A DNA stretch of 64,000 nt, taken from assembly GCA_014529385.2 (NCBI GenBank), contig CM043942.1, positions 7,191,001 to 7,255,000 on the forward strand. Reading direction: 5' to 3'. How positions within the stretch are numbered: position 1 is the first letter of the stretch; every line of letters begins with the position of its first letter. Below are positions 48,361 to 58,267 of this stretch, piece after piece. A model generated the notes under the pieces. The model saw only the letters and a list, made by a program, of their open reading frames with translations. It did no database searches and was not told where the DNA came from. The translations under genes and the position numbers were made by a program. The stretch is from Adiantum capillus-veneris (Eukaryota; Streptophyta; Polypodiopsida; Polypodiales; Pteridaceae).

Positions 48361-48639
48361 TTTACAACAAATTTCATTGCTCAAATAGGGCGAATGTGAG
48401 TGCTCAAACCTTTAAATGCAGATTACGTTTATTTAAATTACTTTGTATATTAAGAAATAAAATTTCATGCTTTAAACTTTGAATGCTTTAAACTTTCATG
48501 CTTGAAAAGAAATTAGGATTTGTTATGTGAAATTTCATTTTAAATTATGAAAAAAATTTGTTTAAGTTTATGAAAAAATCTTGTTTTGAATTTCTTTTAA
48601 TTGAATTATGTCGTTTTTGAAATTATGCAGTTGATGGGG

Positions 48640-48915
48640 TTTATGTTTTAGGTTAAGTTTAGGTTATAAAAAAAGTTAGATTACGTTTAGTTAAGCTACA
48701 TTGTTAGGTTAGGTTAGGTTATCTTATACGTTAGGTTAGATTAAGTTAAGCTATGTTAGGTTAAGTTATATTAGGTTAGGTTAGATTAAGCGACGTTAAG
48801 TTAGGTTATGTTATTTTATATGTTAGGTTAAGTTAAGTTAATCTACGTTAGGTTTAGCTACGTTAAGTTAAGTTAGGTTAACCTACATTAGGTTAAGTTA
48901 GGTTAAGCTACGTTC
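48640..48915 (+). repeat. GGTTA-rich degenerate array (left of hairpin array)
   Basis: Repeated words GTTAGGTTA, GGTTAAGTTA and GCTACGTTAGG fill about 275 bp with period about 5 or multiples of it. They are not the plant telomere repeat. A shorter block of the same type follows the hairpin array at 49900-49965. Confidence 0.75.
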
Positions 48916-48956
48916 GATAGTACGGCAAGCCATAGATCTTACCCACATCGCATATT

Positions 48957-49895
48957 AAAAATAACACAATGGCGATTCGAATGGCGATCCGTTCGTCAAT
49001 ACGAAAAGCCATAACGCTTACCCACAACACATATGCATTGTGGGCAAGCTCTATGGCTTTCCGTATTGCCAACAACTCCCCATTGTGTTGTTTATATGTC
49101 CGCGAGCGGTTTTCAAGTCCTCAAATAGCTAAGCGGCCTTGAAAATAGCATTGTGGGCAAGCTTTATGGCTTGCCGTATTGCCAAACGGCTCGCCATGGT
49201 GTTGTCTATATGTTTGCGAGCGATTTTCAAGCGCTAAAGTTGCCTCGTGTCCCTAAAAACAACACAATGGCAATCCGTTTGGCAATACGGCAAGCCATAA
49301 AGCTTACCCACAAGGAATATTCATTGAGGGCAAGCTCTATGGCTCTCCGTATTGCCAAAAGGCTCGAAATTGTGTTGTTTTTAGGACCGCAAGCGATTTT
49401 TAAGCCCTAAAATATCTAAGCAGCCCTAAAAACAACACAATGGAGATCCGTTTGGCAAAATGGAAAGCCATACAACTTTTCCACAATGCATATACATTGT
49501 GGGCAAGCTCTATGGCTTGCCGTATTGCCAACGGCTGGCCATTGTATTGTCTATATGTTTGCGAGCGATTTTCAAGTGCTAAAATTGCCTCGTGCCCCTA
49601 AAAACAACACAATGGCGATCCGTTTGGCAATACGGTAAGCCATAAATCTTGCCTACAAGGCATATGCATTGTGGGAAAGCTCTATGGCTTGCCATATTGC
49701 CAACGGCTCGCCATTGTGTTGTTTTTATGTCTGCAAGCGGTTTTCAGGCCATAAAATCGCTTGCAACTCTAAAAACAACACAATGGTGAGCTGTTTGCCA
49801 AATTGTCAAGCCATAGAGCTTGCCCACATCGCTTATGCATTGTGGGCAAGCTGTATGGCTTGTCATTTTGCTAAACACCTCACCATTGTGTTGTT
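48957..49895. repeat. Tandem array of about 125-bp hairpins inside the CACTA element
   Basis: Units starting with ACACAATGG at about 48964, 49264, 49434, 49609 and 49776 each form an inverted repeat. The left arm is AACACAATGGCGATCCGTTT then GGCAATACGGCAAGCCATA. After a GCATATGC-like centre comes the right arm GGCAAGCTCTATGGCTTGCC, then CCATTGTGTTGTT. A half unit lies at about 49145-49205. Regular spacing is about 170 bp. Arms agree at roughly 85% by eye. The array occupies the place where the catalytic transposase exons should be. Confidence 0.85.
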
Positions 49896-49898
49896 TTT

Positions 49899-49970
49899 AT
49901 GTTAGGTTATGTTAGGTTAGGTTTAGGTTATAGGTTAGGTGAGATTATAGGTTAGGTTAGAGCCATTGAC
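49899..49970 (+). repeat. GGTTA-rich array (right of hairpin array)
   Basis: GTTAGGTTATGTTAGGTTAG, then GGTTTAGGTTATAGGTTAGG, mirrors the block at 48640-48915, so the hairpin array is bracketed by the same sequence type. Confidence 0.7.
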
Positions 49971-50128
49971 GGTATAATAGTCAAAAAAGGACTTCAAAAG
50001 TGCACACAGACTTCAAGAACTTCAAAAGTGTGGGTCGAATGCCAGAGATGTGGCCTTGACTTAAACCCAATGGAAAGTGGTCTTTACCAAAAGGTCCATG
50101 GGTTCTTAGTCACACAAAAGAGCAATAA

Positions 50129-51058
50129 GTGAAGAAGACTATATCTTCATTCAAGACTCCCACATGGTGTATGCGATGTTTGAAAACGGCTTTTATGAGA
50201 GATGACAATCTCAGTGGTCTTAAGTCCCACGATTGGCACAAATTTTTACAGTTCATCTTACCAATTGCCATAAAGGGTTGTTTGACAGATGACACTAGAA
50301 GAACAATCTACAAAATCAATGAGTTGGTACTTTGGATCAATTTAAAAGAGATAAGAGAAAACATCATCGATGCAACACGCTTAAATGCTATTGAAGCAGT
50401 GTGCATAGTGGATAAGTGCTTTCCAACAAACATTCTTACCATCCAAATGCATGTATTTGTGCATGTGGTCGATGAAGTTGCAGTTTTTGCTGGGGTGGTC
50501 CATAGCAGGTGGATGTTCTTCTTGGAGAGATTTATGAAGACTTTAAAGGGCTTTGTTCGTCAAAGGGCTCGCCCCGAGGATAGTATGGCCAAAGGATGGC
50601 TTCTACAAGAGTGTCTTGTCCTCATCATTGAATTTTTGGTCTCAATTGATCCAGAGACGCCCCGAATGTGGACTACTGAGGTCAACATCAAGGTGATAGA
50701 GGACGAGCCGCAGGGACAATGCATCATTAGGAAGATGGACATCACAATGCGAGAAAATGTTATGAGATTTTTCCTTCTCAATTCAGACATCATGCAAAAG
50801 TGGCTAGAGAGGTACGAAGGGGAAAAGCAACAAGGTTTGACAGATCGCCTTCAATTCAAGCGCAACCGTGCAACTAGAAACCTTCCTTTTCCAGATCATC
50901 TTCAAAAATTTCCTGACTTTCCAATTGGGCGGTGGTTAGATGCGACACTCTCACAGGCAAAGAGGAGTGGAGTGTTGATAACTGAAGAGGAAGAGGAGAT
51001 GTCAAGGGGTTGCGATTGGAATGTACATTTTACAACTTTCTTTTTGAGCTCCACATAA
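50129..51058 (+). CDS. TNP2-type CACTA transposase, C-terminal half (DUF4218-like)
   Basis: This 309-aa open frame contains LSGLKSHDWHKFLQFILPIA, HVVDEVAVFAGVVHSRWMFF, LERFMKTLKGFVRQRARPED and SMAKGWLLQECLVL. These are the signature blocks of the DUF4218 region that follows the catalytic domain in plant TNP2/TNPD transposases. No ATG begins the frame, so it is an exon or truncated. The DDE-like catalytic region expected upstream is absent; hairpin and GGTTA arrays lie there instead. The frame itself is intact, so loss of the N-terminus may be recent. Confidence 0.88.
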   Translation: MKKTISSFKTPTWCMRCLKTAFMRDDNLSGLKSHDWHKFLQFILPIAIKGCLTDDTRRTIYKINELVLWINLKEIRENIIDATRLNAIEAVCIVDKCFPTNILTIQMHVFVHVVDEVAVFAGVVHSRWMFFLERFMKTLKGFVRQRARPEDSMAKGWLLQECLVLIIEFLVSIDPETPRMWTTEVNIKVIEDEPQGQCIIRKMDITMRENVMRFFLLNSDIMQKWLERYEGEKQQGLTDRLQFKRNRATRNLPFPDHLQKFPDFPIGRWLDATLSQAKRSGVLITEEEEEMSRGCDWNVHFTTFFLSST

Positions 51059-51097
51059 AAGTTAGTTTGCTTTAATAACTTTTAGTCTGTTTCAATT

Positions 51098-51631
51098 TTG
51101 TGGCTGCAGTATCACAAATATGGAGCTTTGTGGTCGCACGGGAAGCACTTCAGAGTGCAACGGATCGACGAGCAAAGGGTCATTTTCGACAGTGGTGTTA
51201 GGGCAAGCTTTGTCCAAGAAAGTAGAAGTAGTGCCAAGGATGATAATACAGAGACTAGCCAACTTGAATACTTTGGCTATATCCAAGACATCTTGAAGAT
51301 TAGCTTTAGAAAGTTTGATATGTTTATCTTTGATGTCAAGTGGTTTAAAGTTATTACCAGCGGCCCTAATGCAACTGTGCATAAAGACAAGAGTGGATTG
51401 ATTCAAGTAAACTCTAGGCAAGTGTGGACAAATGTGCGGGATACATTCGTACTTCCGCAGCATTGTGAACAAGTTGTATTCATACACGATCCACTATGGA
51501 CAGAAAATGATGAGAATGATCTGTCTAAACCCTGCTGGCTCTATGTTGTTCAAGTTGCTCCACGTAGCAAGCAATTGTGTGAAGGATTGGATGTTGAGCT
51601 CGAAGAGGTGATTCATGAACAAAGCATATGA
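51098..51631 (+). CDS. TNP2-type transposase terminal exon (DUF4216-like)
   Basis: The 177-aa frame follows the previous one after about 40 bp that end in TTGTGGCTGCAG, a likely splice acceptor. It carries EYFGYIQDILKISFRKFDMF, FDVKWFKVITSGPNATVHKD and QHCEQVVFIHDPLWTENDEN, the pattern of the DUF4216 domain found at the C-terminus of TNP2 proteins. The order DUF4218 then DUF4216 confirms the CACTA assignment. An acidic tail (SEDDAESNEEVEFNDEDAEV) continues in another frame to about 51810. Confidence 0.82.
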   Translation: MWLQYHKYGALWSHGKHFRVQRIDEQRVIFDSGVRASFVQESRSSAKDDNTETSQLEYFGYIQDILKISFRKFDMFIFDVKWFKVITSGPNATVHKDKSGLIQVNSRQVWTNVRDTFVLPQHCEQVVFIHDPLWTENDENDLSKPCWLYVVQVAPRSKQLCEGLDVELEEVIHEQSI

Positions 51632-51995
51632 TCGACTCCAACTTTAAGTTTAGATTTTGAGGTGGATGTTAGCATTGAGCAATTGTCTGAACCTAGACAT
51701 GAGGTGTCAAATAGTGAAGATGATGCGGAGAGCAACGAAGAAGTAGAGTTCAATGACGAAGATGCAGAAGTACAGATTGAGATAAACACTTTGGTGCATC
51801 AGATCTCATAGAGGATGAGAGATTAACTAATGACTTTTGCTAGGAAACCTTTTGTAAATTTCTTTTTATTAGTCTACAATACACTTTAGATGTTGTCATT
51901 TGTGTAGCAGTTTTGTTGATTTGTTATTTGTATTGATTAAGCATTTCTTATGTAAAATAATGTATTTTGTGGGTGTTGTTTGTGTATGATTAGCC

Positions 51996-53055
51996 ATGGA
52001 CGATGACAATGAGCCACCTCGTTTTAGTTTTCCTGTCACTCGAGCAGATGGGCTCATTTTCGTCTCAGTTCATACCAGAGCAGATCGTGATGGCACAACA
52101 CCTTTTGGGGGTGCAGGTACCTCTAGACCTACTACGGATTACCCTACGCGCCGGACTAGTGTGGTCCCTACATCGAGCGGCCCCACACCTCAGTCTAGTG
52201 TGCCCCCTACGCTGACGGGTGGTTCATCCTTGAGACGGCGTAGGTGCCATTTTGGAGGTGGTGGTTGTTGTGGTAGCGGTTCTACGGATGCGTCCACACC
52301 ACTGAGAGAGTGTCCACCACTCTCTTCAATAGATAGTTCACCGATGGTCACACCATGTACACCTTGGGGATCACACGAGCATGATCCTAGTAAGGTGTAC
52401 AAGAGTAGGGATGGGGTTGTTGTGGCAAATAGGGTCGGAAACGCCATGCGATAGAGGATTTGAGAGCTCTATAGGATTCACTTTGGTCACTCTGTGATGG
52501 AGATTTGGGAAAACCTCGATGTTGAGAGAAAGAATTACATCGTCGACACCATTCAGAGAGAGCGCATGCCGGTAGAGGGGTACGATCAAGTCTCGAACAG
52601 CTGGATTTTGAGTGTGGCGAAGTCCACAATGTCACACCATCAATCAAAGGTGAGCGACAGGTACAATGACGACAGTCCCAAGCCGGCGTGGTTGGACACA
52701 GAGGAGTGGACAAGGATTGCACGAGAAACACAAGACAATCCTGATAGATTTCAGCAGCAGAAAGATGCAGCCAGAGCATGTTTGGAGTCTACAGGAGCGT
52801 CACATCTTGGGAGTGGAGGCTACGATACGCTTTGACATGAGTTTGTAAGTATTATATATATGATTTAAATTATTGATAATATATATGTTATTTGAAGATT
52901 TATCTAATGATTACACCAAAATTTTGCAGGAAGCTGCCATGAAGCGCCTTTCGACACGCCAAGAGGAGAAGTATGGGTACAAGCATGGACTTGTGGCCCT
53001 TTTGACCCATCTGCAGGAGGAGGGAGAGGATGTTGATTGGGAGGCATTACCATGA
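51996..53055 (+). pseudogene. Second CACTA gene, possibly TNPA-like
   Basis: Frames at 51996-52454, 52494-52835 and 52873-53055 lie downstream of the transposase, where CACTA elements encode their DNA-binding accessory protein. The first is Ser/Thr/Pro-rich. The second has MEIWENLDVERKNYIVDTIQ and AWLDTEEWTRIARETQDNPD; the third has AAMKRLSTRQEEKYGYKHGL. GTAAGT at about 52845 and TTTTGCAG at about 52929 suggest an intron between the last two. A stop and a likely frameshift precede the donor. The family is inferred from position and general resemblance. Confidence 0.5.
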
Positions 53056-53109
53056 GGGTCTTCTCACTCAGTGATTGTTTGCATATGTATAGTTTTGTAG
53101 TTCTTATGT

Positions 53110-53440
53110 TTATGGTATGGCACATATGTTATGGTTAAGGTTTGACAGTCAACTTAAGATTATGGTTTTGCTATGATGGTATGAAAATCATCTGATGGTT
53201 ATGGTTATGGTTATGGTTGTGCAATGATGGTATGGCGATCAAGTGATGGTTATGCTTTTGCTATGATGCTATAACAATCATGTGATGGTTATGATTATGG
53301 TTATGGTTGTGCAATGATGGTATGGCTATTATGGTTATGGTATGACAAGCAAGTTATGGTAATGGTTATGGTATGGAAAACAGATTATGGTTATGGTATG
53401 GAAAACAGATTATGTTTATGGTTTTACAATTTTTGACTCA
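53110..53440 (+). repeat. GGTTAT-rich degenerate array
   Basis: Repeats of ATGGTTATGG and GATGGTTATG with a longer period of about 60 bp (TGTGCAATGATGGTATGG recurs). It lies in the 3' part of the CACTA element. Confidence 0.75.
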
Positions 53441-53634
53441 GTGTTTTAATTATGTTAACAAGTTATGTTATTCTTACAATTTTGCTAATTGCCATACACT
53501 CACTGTTTAGCGTTAGCTTGTAGGTGGAGTGCGGTTGCTTGTGCACTTTTCCTTTGGTTAGAGAGGGCTATTTTCTTTTGCTGCAGTACATGCAACATTA
53601 GTTCCCAGCTCTCTCTGCCCAAAAAAAAATTGCA

Positions 53635-53902
53635 GGTTTTGGGCGTCGGTACAGGTGACGATATCAACGTTGGTAGGGGCAACGGTATGAGAATCGGAAT
53701 TCACTATACAAATACCAATGCGTATTAAATTGAGTATTCCAATGGGTATTTCAAGGTTTATTCCGACGTCCGCTATACCGATGGTCATACTGATGCTACA
53801 ATACCGGCGTCTCTTGCGAGGCCTGTTTCAACGCTTTTTAGTTTAAAAAGTAACTTCATTTTGTCGGTACCTGCGCCGATTTTTACGCGACCTTTTGTAG
53901 TG
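53635..53902. repeat. CACTA right terminal and subterminal repeats
   Basis: GGGCGTCGG, ACCGATGG, TCCGACGTCC and ACCGGCGTC, then TGTCGGTACCTGCGCCG, precede the TIR GACCTTTTGTAGTG at 53889-53902. They mirror the motif set at the left end. Confidence 0.8.
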
Positions 53903-53905
53903 TTT

Positions 53906-54420
53906 GCAACTGAATGGGGTATTTTTGCCTATCGGGTTATGCCTTTTGGGTTAACTAATGCTCCTGCCACCTTCCAAAGATTGATGAGCCATGCTTTTAA
54001 GGAATATCTTCGGAATTTATTGGAAGTATATAAGGATGATTTATGTGTATATTCATCAAGCCGGGTTGATCATTTTGAACACCTCAAACAGGTATTTGAA
54101 AAATGTGGACTTTATAGGATTTGCTTAAATCCTGAAAAGTGCACATTCATGGGAAGACAAGGAAAACTTCTTGGACATATAGTGTCTAAAAATGGTATAG
54201 CTATTGATATGGATAAAATTCATGTGATTATTGATTTGACTAGACCGACAACAATCAAAGGGGTTCAAGCTTTCATGGGACATTGTGGATATTACAGACG
54301 GTTCATTTACATGTACGCTATAATTGCAAAGCCCACGTACAGCTTGATTCCACTCTTTAAATGGATTGACGAGTGTGAAGAATCCTTCATGAAGATTAAA
54401 CAAGGTCTCATTTCAACTCT
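53906..54420 (+). pseudogene. Reverse transcriptase, palm and thumb (copy C)
   Basis: The frame resumes right after the transposon's target duplication with FAYRVMPFGLTNAPATFQRL and SHAFKEYLRNLLEVYKDDL, in which the usual YMDD reads YKDD with both Asp retained. It continues with RQGKLLGHIVSKNGIA and FMGHCGYYRRFIYMYAIIA. It is uninterrupted to the RNase H start. Excising the CACTA element with one TTT copy would rejoin the RT frame exactly. Confidence 0.92.
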
Positions 54421-54995
54421 AATATTGAAAGCACTAGATGAAAATAAGATATTCCACATACATGTAGATACTTCCAATTTTGCCATTGGGTGTATACTAG
54501 CTCAGTCAAGAGATGGAAAAATTGTTTTTCCTATTTCTTATGCTAGCAAATAGTTGAATATGGCATAGAAAAACTATACAACCACCAAAAGGAAAGGATT
54601 AGGAATGATCTATGCCGTAAAAAAGTATAGACATTACCTATTAGCTAACAAATTTTTGTTCTTTGTGGACCACCAAGCCTTATTGTACTTGGTTAACAAG
54701 CCATGAAACACAGGAAGAATAGTGAGATGGTTCATCATTCTTTTGGAATTTGATTTCACTGTGGTTGTGAAAAAGGGCACCAGTCATCAAAGAGCATATC
54801 ATTTGTCAAGGATTGTTTCAGAAGAACCACCAAAGGGAGTAGACGATGATCTACCAGATGCATATCTATTCTCTGTTAAAATGATACCTCGATGGTCAAA
54901 AAACATGGTATCCTTGATGACCGTAGCTCAAGTGGATTCACAAATACCACTTCCTATTACAATCGGATTAATTGAGCAATCGACTACGTATTAAT
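54421..54995 (+). pseudogene. RNase H domain (copy C)
   Basis: HIHVDTSNFAIGCILAQ and PISYASK at the end of one frame are followed, after stops, by NYTTTKRKGLGMIYAVKKY and FLFFVDHQALLYLVNK, and then by the 54722-54994 frame with LEFDFTVVVKKGTSHQRAYH. The final signature reads HQRAYHLSR instead of HQRADHLSR, so a catalytic Asp is lost. Confidence 0.85.
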
Positions 54996-55600
54996 TACTA
55001 CCTGGAAGGTTGTACAAAATAAATCGAGATGGAATATTGCTTTTATGCATTAATTCTAAGAAGAAAACCCAATACCTAAGTCAAGCACATATTATCGTAG
55101 TAGGACTTCACTTTGCGTAGACCAAACTATGCAATGGATCATGAGACTTGGAGTATTTTGGCCAACTATGGGAGTGATGTTCACATATTTGTAAAAAATT
55201 GTCCTCAATGCCAGAAACAAGGACCCATACCTCATGTGACATTGTTCCAAATATCACTCGTTCTTAAGTGGAGTAACTATCTAGTTGCTTACTTATCAAG
55301 CCGAACATTTCCTGAGGGTATGAGTAAACACCACCAAAGAGAAATTGAAATTGAAGCAAGAGACTATGCTCTTATTGGTGGGAACCAATTGTATGAAGAG
55401 GTAAAGATCAACATCTGTGTCTGTGTGCAAATGAAGATGAATATATTCCCATTATAGAACAAGCACATGCTTGATTAGCTGGAGGTCACTTTTCTAGTGA
55501 AACCACCACACATATGGTGGCCAACACTTTTTGCAGATTCCAAGGAATATGTTTGACGGTGTGATGCATGTCAACGAGCTAAAATGCCAACATGTGTAGA
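54996..55600 (+). pseudogene. Duplicated integrase zinc modules (copy C)
   Basis: The first module runs from GRLYKINRDGILLLCINSKK (about 55005) through RLGVFWPTMGSDVHIFVKN and CPQCQKQG (in shifted frames), with the spacer VTLFQISLVLKWSNYLVAYL. The second starts at NQLYEE, with CANEDEYIPIIEQAHA and GGHFSS, and a CDACQRAK pair near 55565. The two-module layout equals copies A and B. Confidence 0.75.
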
Positions 55601-55725
55601 TAGCATGCCCTTAAGACTAGTGATGGGAGCTAGAGCTTTTGCAAAATGGGGTATAGACTTTTTTGGGCCAATATAGCCACCTGCTTATAGAACCCTAGCT
55701 CAATATATCATTGTAGCTACTGACA
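55601..55725 (+). pseudogene. Integrase core start (copy C, truncated)
   Basis: VMGARAFAKWGIDFFGPI contains the first catalytic Asp, and PPAYRTLAQYIIVATD follows after a stop. Similarity ends abruptly at about 55725, within a few residues of where copy A also ends. Confidence 0.82.
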
Positions 55726-56289
55726 AGCCGATTCAAATTTGGGTGCCCAAAACATCATCTACTGTACTAAAGATGGTTCCAAGGTTCAAAACACAAAGAA
55801 GAGATTCTTTGAGCAGGGAACCTAAAACAGAATGGATTTGGAGAAAAAATGATCACTTATCCTCTCCGCAAACTGTAAATCCGATATAGCAATGGAGAGT
55901 TAAGTCTCAAAAGACTCAACCACAACATTCTGACCAAGACATACCAAAGATACCAATGTCGGGTACCATCATTATTGATACCGATAGCTCAAGAAATCAG
56001 CGTGCCAAAGCATCCTGACGGTAGAATAAAGCAAAGAGCACACAAACTACAAGATTTGCTCTTTGGAAGACAACAAAAGGAAACCTTGACCTTAGAAACC
56101 CTTGAGTTAATTACTGAAGACCCAACTCTTGCACATCACAATGGTTTGAATTGCATTGATCTTCAAAGCATGGTAGAGCCAACCAAGGCTATGCATAGAC
56201 ACGATTGTTCAACCCATGTACATAGTCATCCCGGAGTACGCCATCTAGAAGGGGTGGAAGGAAACTAAGTAATTAAGGGCAATGTTTGA
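55726..56289 (+). other. Probable 3' coding debris of another retroelement
   Basis: Charged, polar sequence (IWVPKTSSTVLKMVPRFKTQ; a frame at 55975-56268 with GRIKQRAHKLQDLLFGRQQK) with several stops. It is followed by a polypurine tract, which suggests it was the end of a retroelement's coding region. No domain is recognised. Confidence 0.35.
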
Positions 56290-57250
56290 AGAGGGAGGAA
56301 AAAGTTTGATGTTAACGTGTGATTTTTTGCAAAATTACCTAATAATTCCCTTAACAAGTTATCAACAGGGAAAATTTATCTGATAACATCTCCCCGATGA
56401 GTGTAAATAGTGTATATACTATCAGAAAATCATCAAAAAATGATCCTTTTTTATTATTTTTATCCTTTTTCTTGATATTGGGACTTATAAATGGAAAAAT
56501 CCACCAAAAATAATAAAGCTGTGTTTTTAAATGGATTTTTCTAATTATTGATTTTTCACTTTTCTTTTTTAGTGTATTTTGTTATTTTCTTTGATTTTTT
56601 CAATAAACATGTCAAAAATTAATAATAATAGCAAATGAGCTTAGATGAAAAAATTGAAGATACGGTGATGATCAGAAGGACAAGGCGGACATGCATAAAA
56701 AATTTCAATCAAATCGACAGATGGAAGCGGGAAGCCTAAATTAGGCTGCCAAGGTCTACTTTCGCAAATTCTTGCAGAATGAGCTACCGGAATCCGATTG
56801 AGGAAATTTTTGAGTCTAACATAGATTTCAAGGCCGGACTAATAAAGGAATTTGGGGAAAAATAGTTTGGGAAGTCCGAGTATAGATATCCAAGGTAGTT
56901 TAAATTCAGCTCATTTCCACTAGTCGCCCTTGGAGAAGAGAGCTCTCGACCTTCTTCGCGTGCGATTTCCGAACTCCACAGTCCCCCTTTTACAACGCCA
57001 TCTCACACGAGACATGTGGGGTAGGTTCTAAGCTTATCAATGATCAATTCTATATGGCCGGTAGCAAGTCGAAGCCAGGAAAAAAACCTAGAAACCCAGC
57101 AGTCACGAAGTTCTACGACCTAAAATTGACCATAGCGGCCTGTCAGCTCAACCAAATTGGACGAGACTTGAACTGTAGCATGCCCCTACATAATAGAGCA
57201 CTTTTATATCACTAGATGACCATTCGACAGGGGTCGAGGGGGTTTCAAGT
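56290..57250 (+). repeat. Polypurine tract and candidate LTR
   Basis: AGAGGGAGGAAAAAG at 56290-56304 is followed by TGTTAACG at 56310, a plausible PPT-LTR junction. The sequence then lacks coding similarity. The LTR end is not defined; palindrome repeats typical of leaders begin further right. Confidence 0.35.
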
Positions 57251-58267
57251 AGAAAATCTAGAATTTTGCCAGATGCCAGAATTGGATTTTGACTCCATAG
57301 ATAGCTTATAGACTGGGTCTATACACAATGTACATGGAAGGTTTCATGAAAACAGTCAAGACAAGCTCTTGAATAGCAGAAAATATCTTGAAGGCTATAA
57401 AAGCGGACAAGTCCATAGCTTCAAAAGTGACTGACCAACTCCACATGCCATCTAGTCACAAAAATCGATGATTTCAGAGTCAACAAAGCACAAAATGATG
57501 CCAATGCGACAAAACTTTATCAAATTCAATGCAGGACTTGTTTTAGATGTATTGAATATGTCTAGGTCATCAAATTGTCAAGTTTAGCAAAAACTTGATT
57601 GCTGTAAATAATCGTGATTATTCACTTTTGTGTTTTTTGGCTTGGAAATGATACTTTCACCTCACCTATCACTTGTACAGGCCTATTACATGCCACATTT
57701 TAAGTATGAGCCAAAATGATCAAGAAAAACTTGGAAATTGTCAAAAAATGCAAAGAAGTCTTTCCAATCCAATTTTTGAGTATGTGTCACATTTTTTGAT
57801 CCAAATCACCTCATATCTCATACAAAGAGTCTCCATCACGCATAGAACCAAGTTGAACAAAAAAATATACATTTTGATGAAAAAGTAAATAATCGCGATT
57901 ATTTACTTTCTTACCAAAATGGGAAAAAGTTGCAACTTCGGCCTTATGGGACCAAAGCACATGATGTCCCAAGTCCACTGACCTAATTTGAGCAAGTTTG
58001 GATCTCAAAATCTCAAAATCCCTTTATATCTACAGTTTCAGAGACGAAAAGCTGGCACCATTTCCACCCACTGCACTCAAATGAGCCCACACTTCACTCA
58101 GAGCACCTAAATGCTAGAGTTCAAGCCTATCATATCAAAAATGCAAAAGGTTGGAAAAAATCCCCAACTGTAAATAATAGTGATTATTTACTTTTGTTGC
58201 AAATTTTTGCCTGAATTGCGATAATAATCAATATCTGATTCTCCTAAATGATTTTCTCATGTTAAAC
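57251..58267 (+). repeat. Leader fragment with palindrome-bearing repeats, three units
   Basis: AAATAAT-CGTG/CGCG/AGTG-ATTAT palindromes start at 57606, 57887 and 58172, 281 and 285 bp apart, the same period as at 41-42 kb and in copy B. No gag follows: the array is cut at 58267 by the LTR of another element. This is therefore a leader without its element. Confidence 0.75.

Larger units (their letters stand above)
47918..53902. mobile_element. CACTA (EnSpm/CMC) DNA transposon, 5,985 bp
   Basis: The left end is CACTACAAGAGGTC and the right end GACCTTTTGTAGTG, an inverted repeat of 14 bases with one mismatch that begins with the diagnostic CACTA. The three bases TTT occur on both sides (47915-47917 and 53903-53905), the 3-bp target duplication of this superfamily. 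Subterminal CCGACGC / ACCGGCGTC motifs repeat in both orientations at both ends. Inside are a TNP2-type transposase C-terminal half and a second gene-like region. The catalytic half of the transposase is missing, so the copy is non-autonomous. Confidence 0.95.

Noticed and set aside
50129-51058. Treating this frame as a host gene with its own start
   Set aside because: There is no ATG at the frame start, and the DUF4218-like motifs and flanking TIRs place it inside the CACTA element.
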